Assembly (NCBI GenBank): GCA_934875375.1
Contig: CAKXHL010000002.1
Span: 11,449 to 75,448 of the forward strand
Direction of reading: 5' to 3'
Origin: an uncultured bacterium
GTDB lineage: Bacteria; Bacillota; Clostridia; Oscillospirales; Ruminococcaceae
Length of the DNA stretch: 64,000 bases
Notes under the pieces: generated by a model
Told to the model about the DNA's origin: nothing
What the model saw: the letters and a program-made list of their open reading frames with translations, nothing else
Databases searched by the model: none
Shown here: in pieces, positions 58,841 through 64,000 of the stretch
Position numbering within the stretch: the stretch's first letter is position 1
Layout of the letters: every line of letters starts with the position of its first letter
Made by a program: the position numbers and the translations under genes

Positions 58841-59554
58841 CTATTGCGCCTGGGATACGGAAGAATCGGCGTTCCCTTTCGCCGCAAACATCACCTGGCT
58901 GTTCATCTCCCGAACATCAACCAGCCGGCCGGTTACCACAATGCGGTTGATAAAAGTGCCGATGGGATCGCAGGATGTCAGTGTCAGGCAGGGGTAGTCC
59001 TTACAGGCAATGGGGTTCCAGTCGTCCGACTGGATGATCTGCGTAGACTCGTACTGATAGATATAGACCTTTTCCTGATAAACCAGATACATCAGATCCC
59101 CGTCGGTCAGCCGGTCAATATAATAAAACTCCGCGCCTTCAATATCCCGATGGCCGGCAATGCTTACATTGGCGTTGGTATCCGGCGCGGGCAGCTGCGA
59201 ATACTCATATAATCCAGGGCCGGAGCGCAGAGATTCGGTGTCCACATTGTTCTGGACCAGCACATCCTGGTCCAGGGACGGAATGACCAGGCGCAGATTG
59301 CCGTTTTCGTAAGCTTCCCGGTCAGTGGTGACCACCAGTTTGCCTACCGGGTAATCCTGCCGTACCTGGCTGAGGCTCCACCCTTCGGCAAGAGACACTG
59401 CCGACAGTTCCAGCCCCCGCTCCGGCGGCGCTTCCGGACTGCGCATCATCCAAAGGCCCGTGACCAGCAAAATCAATCCCAGGCCCGCAAGAATCAGCGA
59501 AATCGCCTGACGGCGGGTCAGTCTGCGTTTTTCCTCCGGCTGGTTGATTTCCAT
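58841..59554 (-). CDS. Sortase (class D/E-like)
   Basis: A 237-residue membrane-anchored transpeptidase. One N-terminal transmembrane helix (about residues 17-36), then the sortase fold. The catalytic triad is His135 (IAGHRD), Cys195 (TLTSCDP) and Arg204 (FINRIVV). The TLTSCDP form and the absence of a class B insertion fit class D or E. It would attach LPxTG/NPxTG proteins such as the one at 16248 or the adhesin at 61780. It heads the leftward pilus-like operon, whose promoter is divergent from the regulator. AGGAGG precedes the ATG. Confidence 0.9.
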   Translation of the reverse strand: MEINQPEEKRRLTRRQAISLILAGLGLILLVTGLWMMRSPEAPPERGLELSAVSLAEGWSLSQVRQDYPVGKLVVTTDREAYENGNLRLVIPSLDQDVLVQNNVDTESLRSGPGLYEYSQLPAPDTNANVSIAGHRDIEGAEFYYIDRLTDGDLMYLVYQEKVYIYQYESTQIIQSDDWNPIACKDYPCLTLTSCDPIGTFINRIVVTGRLVDVREMNSQVMFAAKGNADSSVSQAQ

Positions 59555-59613
59555 TGTTTCGACCTCCTAAAACACTTGCGCAAAAACGAACAAAAAACTA
59601 ACATTTAAAAAAT

Positions 59614-59642
59614 ATTATAAACGATATTCCTATAAAAAGAAA
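59614..59642 (-). promoter_or_regulatory. Promoter of the sortase-pilus operon
   Basis: On the minus strand TATAAT (59619-59614) with a poor -35, TTTCTT (59642-59637), at 17 bases. The weak -35 suits an activator-dependent promoter. Confidence 0.55.
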
Positions 59643-59801
59643 GAGCTTTTTTCCTGCCTCTTGTTCCTTTTGCTGGAAACCGGAGGAACAAAAGACTGCA
59701 TAAAAACGGAGGGAAACGCCCAAAAGAGAAAGGAGCGATCTTTTCCCTTTTATAGGAAATCAGAAAATTTTCATGTTTTTACACCTGATTTGCGTTTTTT
59801 T

Positions 59802-59830
59802 TTGAAAAAATTCATAAAATTTGCTATAAT
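59802..59830 (+). promoter_or_regulatory. Strong promoter of the SARP-type regulator
   Basis: TTGAAA (59802-59807), 17 bases, TATAAT (59825-59830), with an extended TGC. Start near 59837. Confidence 0.85.
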
Positions 59831-59870
59831 GATTTTGGTATACATAAAAGCAGAAAGGGGGAATCCTGCA

Positions 59871-61118
59871 ATGGCAAGGAAAACACCAATCATCCCTGAG
59901 GATGAGGCATATCCTCCTGTACAGGTTTCCATGCTTGGCGGATTCCGGCTGCAGGCTAACGGTCATGAGGTGGACGAAAGCCTTAACCGGGCGCGGCAGC
60001 TATGGAACCTTTTGGAGTATTTGATTGCATTCCGCCACCGGGATATTTCTCCGGACGAACTGGTCGATGTTCTCTGGCATAATGACGAAATCGACAATCC
60101 CTCCAGCGCTTTGAAAAATCTGGTTTACCGCGTCCGCACTATTTTGGTCTCCCATGGGATTCCCGGCGCCAAAAACATAATCCTCTGCCAGCGCGGCACC
60201 TATTCCTGGAACAACGCTTTGACCACCACGGTGGACATTGAGGAGTTTGAGAGGCTGATTCGCGAGGCGGACGAAAAGGAAAGCCAGCCCGCCGAGCAAC
60301 TGGACCTTTATATGCAGGCGCTTTCCTATTATAAAGGAGACCTGCTGCCCAAGTCCGCCTTTGAAGAATGGGTCGTCCCGCTTTCCACCTATTATCACAG
60401 CCTGTATGTAAAATGCGTGGAGAAAACCATCCGCCTTTTGATGGATGCCGGGCGTTACCAGGAAATTGCCCACATCGCCCAGCAGGCCATTGTGATCGAT
60501 CAGTTTGAGGAATCTTTCCACGAAGCGCTGATTCTGGCGCAGATCGCGATGGGCAACCAACAGCGCGCCATGGCCCACTATGAACATGTGACCAGCCTGT
60601 TTTACCGGGAACTGGGGGTGAAACCCTCGGAGCGGCTGCGCAATCTGTACCGCGAGATCATCAAAAACGTTCAGCACGTGGAAACCGATCTGGAAATCAT
60701 CAAAGAGGACCTGCGGGAAGCCTCGCTGGCATACGGCGCTTTCTTCTGCGAATACGAGGTGTTCAAAAACATCTACCGGCTGGAGGCCCGGGCCGCCGAG
60801 CGCACCGGCCAATCTGTTTTTCTGCTGCTTTTGACCGTCACCGACACGCAGGGGCAGATTCCCGCTATCAAGCTTTTGAACAACAGCATGGACCGGCTGC
60901 GGGACTGCCTGCTGCACAGCCTGCGCCGCAACGACGTTGTATCCCGGTTCAGCGCAACACAGTTTGTAGTAATGCTCTCCTCCCTCACCTTTGAAAACAG
61001 CCTGATGGTACAGGACCGCATTCTCGGCCGTTTCAAGCGGGAAAATCCCCGGATCGCCGTGCGGATTCATCCCAAGCTGCAGCCAATGGACCCCATCTGC
61101 ACGCAGGAACGTTTCTGA
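59871..61118 (+). CDS. SARP/BTAD transcriptional regulator with degenerate GGDEF-like domain
   Basis: A 415-residue protein from the ATG at 59871 (AAAGGGGG upstream). Residues about 15-110 are an OmpR-like winged helix (VSMLGGFRLQANGHEVDE, ISPDELVDVLWHNDEIDNPSSALKNLVYRVRTIL). Residues about 120-265 are the bacterial transcriptional activation domain with TPR-like helices. The last 130 residues resemble a GGDEF domain: the ND-VVSRF-x-x-x-Q-F signature reads SATQF at 361-365, so it cannot make cyclic-di-GMP but could sense it. It sits between the sortase-pilus operon and the adhesin and probably controls both. Confidence 0.85.
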   Translation: MARKTPIIPEDEAYPPVQVSMLGGFRLQANGHEVDESLNRARQLWNLLEYLIAFRHRDISPDELVDVLWHNDEIDNPSSALKNLVYRVRTILVSHGIPGAKNIILCQRGTYSWNNALTTTVDIEEFERLIREADEKESQPAEQLDLYMQALSYYKGDLLPKSAFEEWVVPLSTYYHSLYVKCVEKTIRLLMDAGRYQEIAHIAQQAIVIDQFEESFHEALILAQIAMGNQQRAMAHYEHVTSLFYRELGVKPSERLRNLYREIIKNVQHVETDLEIIKEDLREASLAYGAFFCEYEVFKNIYRLEARAAERTGQSVFLLLLTVTDTQGQIPAIKLLNNSMDRLRDCLLHSLRRNDVVSRFSATQFVVMLSSLTFENSLMVQDRILGRFKRENPRIAVRIHPKLQPMDPICTQERF

Positions 61119-61142
61119 CCGGCCCGGCAAATAAAAATTTTC

Positions 61143-61173
61143 AGAGTCTGCTGAAAAGCAGGCTCTTTTTTTT
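61143..61173 (+). terminator. Intrinsic terminator after the regulator
   Basis: AGAG-CTGCT pairs with AGCAG-CTCT around GAAA, with one mismatch, followed by T8. Confidence 0.85.
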
Positions 61174-61241
61174 GATTTGTGACCGTTTTATGACAGGTAT
61201 CTTTTATACTGGTGCCATACCAATCAGGAAGGAGGGGTTCT

Positions 61242-61718
61242 TTGAAAGCATTAGACACTGTTCAGCGATCCGTCAACATTACCAAAACGCAGATTTGTGT
61301 GGACAGCGTCCAAGACGGCGAACCGTCCGGTTTTTTATACAATCCATATATGCCTGAGCGAATCGCTTTTTTGGGGTATCTTTCCCTGATTAATGTTATG
61401 GACCGCTTTTTTGACTGGATGCAGTGCCCGCAGGCATATTACCAATACCGCGCCTGGCAGGCCAAAAAATCTGATCAACGGCAACCAGAAAAGGAGGTAA
61501 CCCAATTTATGGCGGAAGAAGCTCTCCACTCCAAAAACGGAGAAAAAGCTACCTTTACCATTCAGGTACAGTTCCGGCAAAACGCCACCTGGCAGGGAAC
61601 CATCGCCTGGATGGAAAACAAAAAGATTCAGCAATTCCGCAGTGCGCTGGAAATGATCAAGCTGATGGATAACGCTTTGGCTGAATCCAGCGGCAGCGAC
61701 ACGGTGGATTGGGAATAG
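61242..61718 (+). CDS. Conserved hypothetical protein upstream of the adhesin
   Basis: A 158-residue protein, read from a TTG at 61242 with AAGGAGGGG just upstream. No signal peptide or membrane helix. The region ATFTIQVQFRQNATWQGTIAWMENKKIQQFRSALEMIKLMDNAL looks like a conserved clostridial segment that I have seen described only as hypothetical. The N-terminal part mentions FLYNPYMPERIAFLGYLSLI. A -10-like TATACT (61205-61210) lies upstream without a good -35. It lies between the regulator and the adhesin, so a role in the same surface system is likely. Function unknown. Confidence 0.75.
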   Translation: MKALDTVQRSVNITKTQICVDSVQDGEPSGFLYNPYMPERIAFLGYLSLINVMDRFFDWMQCPQAYYQYRAWQAKKSDQRQPEKEVTQFMAEEALHSKNGEKATFTIQVQFRQNATWQGTIAWMENKKIQQFRSALEMIKLMDNALAESSGSDTVDWE

Positions 61719-61779
61719 TCCGGGGCTGTATCGCTTTATCAGCAACCGGCACAGTTTAGAAGGAAAGAGGAGGAACATT

Positions 61780-64000
61780 ATGACACATCTAAAACGGCTT
61801 GCTTCCTGTCTGTTGGCCATTCTGCTTGTGATCACCCTGATCCCCGGCGGTGTGCTGACAACTGCTCACGCAGCGCAAGCCACTCTGACGCCTGATGCCG
61901 TCGTCAACCCGGCGGACAATGTGACTTTGTCCAAAACCGCGGTACAGACGGCCATCGATGAATGGGAAGTGACCTTGCAGATTTCCGGCGGCGGTTCGAC
62001 TACCGTAAAACCGCAAATCGATATCGTGCTGGTCACCGACTATTCCGACAGCATGGATGAACCTGTTTACGGCAGCGGCGGAGTCTGCGGCAGCACTTCT
62101 TTCCGCGCGGACGAAGAAACCAAACGCGTCTGCGCGAATTGCGGCAGCGATGATATCAAGTGGGAAGGCTTTATCTTCGGTCGCTGGCAATGTGAGAAAT
62201 GCCGTTCTACAAGCATTGTTAAGCGCCAAGTCACAAAGGGCTGGTGGTGCTCGAACTGCGACCACTACTACAAAGGGGAAAACCATCCCGCTTCCTGTAC
62301 GCAGGAACAGAGACCCAGCAATCTCGGCTCCCGCCGGGAAATCGCCCAGAAGGCACAGGTGGCACTGGTCAATTCTCTGGTCAGCAAAGGCATTAATGCC
62401 CGAATCGGCGTTGTGCAGTTCGGCGGCCTTAGCAAGCAAAGGCTGGCGCTGACCTCCATTCTGAATGAGGACGGCGAAGTGGACCAAGCAAACGTCACCG
62501 CCATCAAAAACGCCATCAAGGCCGATAAAATGAGAGGGCTTGACAGTAACAACATCACCAGCGGTCACTATAATGGACGCACTGGCGGCACCAATATCGA
62601 GGCAGGGCTAATCCAGGGCAACAAAACCCTGTATCCCGCCGGCGACAGCGGCTCCGCCAACCAGAAGTTTATGATCCTGCTGTCTGACGGTCAGCCTAAC
62701 GTATACAGCGAAGACGGCTCCAAATCCAGCAAGGATGGCGGATCTGCTGCCACTGCGGCAGAAAAACGTGCGACTACCATCAAAACCAGCCACAAAACCA
62801 ACTTTGAGTTGTATACGGTTGGCTTTACCACTGAGGTAAAATGTCTGCAGAACATCGCTTCTGATCCCAGCAAATACTACTATGCTGTCGGTGCTGACCT
62901 CGGCAGCATCTTCAACAATATTCTGAACTCCATTTTGTGGGTCATCAACAACGGTACAGTTGCCGACATCATGGGCGGTCAGGTTAACCTGATTACCAAG
63001 GAAGAGGATATCTCGTACAGCCCTACTGTACTGAATCCCACCGATTCGCTGCCCAGTCCGACGAAGCCCTCTGTGGATGTCTCCGGCGAAACCATCAACT
63101 GGAACACCGGCTCTTATGTGTCGGGCAGCGCAGCCCTGACTTATAAGGTAAAATTGGACCCTTCTGTTGTGACAGGCGCAAACAGCGACAGCATCAACGT
63201 TCCGTTGAACGAATCCGCTGTTTTGACCTATCAAAACAAAGAGGGAAAAACTCAGGCCCTCAACTTCCCGGTCCCTACTGCTACGGTTGAAATCGGTACG
63301 CTCAAGGTCACCTCTACCGGACTTCCCCAGGGCGTAACCGGCACGACGCAGTCGGTCGGCAACACACTGGTCGGCACAGCGGATTTCCCTCAAACTCCTT
63401 ATGATGTAGCAGCTCCGATTGACGCACCGGCCGGCTATGAGCTGAAAGGCGTGAAAGTCAACGGCAGCGATTTGATCTCTATGACGGCGTTTAAAGCCGC
63501 TTATGACGCTGACAACGACGGCAAATATCAACTGCCGGTGAAAAAAGGCGAACAGACCGTTGAATATGTCTATGCGGCGAAATCGGTTTCCGGTATCCGC
63601 ATTGAAAAGGTCGATGGAAACGGCGATGCGCTGGAAGGCGCAGTGTTCACTGTGAACGGGCGGGAGAAAGCTGCCGATCAAGGGGACGGTAAAAACAGCA
63701 CCTCGGCATTGACCTTTACCTACGGCGAAAATTACACCGTAACAGAAAGCACTGTTCCCGCAACTTACAACGGCGTATCGGAATTTGTTGTAACACTGAA
63801 AGCCGACTGCACCGGATTAGAATTTGTAGGCACTGCTCCTTCGGGCGTTACCCTGAACGGCTTGACCATTAAAGTCGAGAATATCCGCAAGGCGCAGCAT
63901 AATGTCATCGTTCATTACGTTGAGCAGGGTACCACCAATGAGCTGGCTACCCAGGCCACCGCAGTGACCAAGTACGAAGACGAAGCTTACGATATCTCCT
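61780..64000 (+). CDS. VWA-domain surface adhesin with zinc-ribbon insertion (3' truncated by window)
   Basis: The ATG at 61780 has GAGGAGG upstream; 740 codons are visible and the frame runs off the end. A signal peptide (to about residue 31) is followed by a VWA domain: MIDAS DYSDS at 87-91, Thr271 in TGGTN, Asp303 in LLSDGQ. Between the first and second motifs lies a Cys-rich insertion: C103, C118-x-x-C121, C138-x-x-C141, C157-x-x-C160 and C173, a zinc-ribbon pattern. Later come a beta-rich stalk, a Cna-B-type domain (near 603-690: GIRIEKVDGNGDALEGAVFTV) and the start of a MucBP-like domain (from 707). A C-terminal sorting signal is expected beyond the window; the nearby sortase is the likely partner. 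Related to gram-positive pilus tip adhesins. Confidence 0.88.
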   Translation, partial: MTHLKRLASCLLAILLVITLIPGGVLTTAHAAQATLTPDAVVNPADNVTLSKTAVQTAIDEWEVTLQISGGGSTTVKPQIDIVLVTDYSDSMDEPVYGSGGVCGSTSFRADEETKRVCANCGSDDIKWEGFIFGRWQCEKCRSTSIVKRQVTKGWWCSNCDHYYKGENHPASCTQEQRPSNLGSRREIAQKAQVALVNSLVSKGINARIGVVQFGGLSKQRLALTSILNEDGEVDQANVTAIKNAIKADKMRGLDSNNITSGHYNGRTGGTNIEAGLIQGNKTLYPAGDSGSANQKFMILLSDGQPNVYSEDGSKSSKDGGSAATAAEKRATTIKTSHKTNFELYTVGFTTEVKCLQNIASDPSKYYYAVGADLGSIFNNILNSILWVINNGTVADIMGGQVNLITKEEDISYSPTVLNPTDSLPSPTKPSVDVSGETINWNTGSYVSGSAALTYKVKLDPSVVTGANSDSINVPLNESAVLTYQNKEGKTQALNFPVPTATVEIGTLKVTSTGLPQGVTGTTQSVGNTLVGTADFPQTPYDVAAPIDAPAGYELKGVKVNGSDLISMTAFKAAYDADNDGKYQLPVKKGEQTVEYVYAAKSVSGIRIEKVDGNGDALEGAVFTVNGREKAADQGDGKNSTSALTFTYGENYTVTESTVPATYNGVSEFVVTLKADCTGLEFVGTAPSGVTLNGLTIKVENIRKAQHNVIVHYVEQGTTNELATQATAVTKYEDEAYDIS

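Larger units (their letters stand above)
59555..59870. other. AT-rich 316-bp divergent promoter region
   Basis: It contains the sortase and regulator promoters, poly-A and poly-T runs, and no protein-like frame. It is clearly more AT-rich than flanking genes, as expected for a control region bound by the SARP-type regulator. Confidence 0.55.

Noticed and set aside
60000..61130. 376-codon leftward frame opposite the SARP regulator
   Set aside because: It is a shadow of the plus-strand regulator with no ribosome site or known domain.
62608..63681. 357-codon leftward frame opposite the adhesin
   Set aside because: The plus strand reads an uninterrupted adhesin with VWA motifs; the antisense frame lacks any domain.
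1..64000. tRNA genes, CRISPR arrays, prophage or insertion sequences
   Set aside because: I saw no cloverleaf or CCA end, no regularly spaced repeats and no transposase, integrase or phage structural gene on either strand.

Overview
The window looks like chromosomal DNA of a moderately GC-rich, endospore-forming Firmicute, most likely class Clostridia (Oscillospiraceae/Ruminococcaceae-like). The reasons are spoIIR; a tepA-ylzJ-uppP-ftsK/spoIIIE cluster; an alanyl T-box in front of alaS; frequent GTG/TTG starts behind strong AAGGAGG ribosome sites; NPxTG/sortase surface proteins; and clostridial families (DUF711/ACT pair, YgiQ, DUF4860, DUF3006). No rRNA, tRNA, CRISPR array, transposase or phage gene was seen.

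Layout. 1-8.3 kb: end of an HD hydrolase gene, then leftward genes (DUF3006, extracellular-type metallo-hydrolase, YgiQ, FtsK, UppP, YlzJ, TepA). 8.4-11.9 kb: two tandem HGSNAT-like membrane acyltransferases and an orphan peptide-binding lipoprotein. 11.9-15.7 kb: leftward PnuC, amidohydrolase, GNAT and two HAD phosphatases. 15.8-18.6 kb: MGMT-like protein, an NPSTG-tailed surface protein, and two copies of a divergent module made of a helix-turn-helix regulator and a 78-residue protein. 18.7-24.3 kb: glpK, then T-box-alaS-HIT-phosphoribosyltransferase. 24.4-31.2 kb: comEC, holA, rnmV, an MBOAT/DHHW-like pair lacking the usual catalytic residues, and a zinc-ribbon membrane protein. 31.3-40.8 kb: a frameshifted cytidine deaminase, DUF711/ACT, a glutamine-amidotransferase-like hydrolase, PHP phosphatase, Lrp-aminotransferase, DUF362, YibE/F and a PTS IIC. 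40.9-48.9 kb: tsaD-rimI-polA leftward, then dusB, ispE, spoIIR and an LCP-like protein rightward. 48.9-53.4 kb: a gene-free stretch that may hold a structured RNA, a nitroreductase, a uracil/xanthine permease with an attenuator-like leader, and trxB. 53.5-64 kb: a leftward pilus-like operon (PilT, three small pilin-like or membrane proteins, DUF4860, PilC) headed by a transglutaminase lipoprotein and a sortase, divergent from a SARP-type regulator that precedes a conserved small protein and a large VWA adhesin running off the window.

The observations I rate highest are regulatory or architectural. (1) The permease leader encodes an 18-codon peptide whose T-rich codons run straight into an intrinsic terminator, as in enteric pyrBI attenuation. 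(2) spoIIR is preceded by a 15-bp hairpin ending one base before its ATG, and a sigma-F-like promoter lies so that only read-through RNA would contain both arms. (3) The VWA adhesin carries an eight-cysteine zinc-ribbon-like insertion just after its MIDAS motif. (4) Two paralogous 78-residue proteins are each paired with a different XRE regulator and different palindromic operators. (5) The sortase/transglutaminase/pilus locus has PilT and PilC but no PilB or prepilin peptidase in view. (6) An adjacent MBOAT and DHHW-like pair have both lost their signature catalytic motifs. All family assignments were made by reading the sequence, without database searches.
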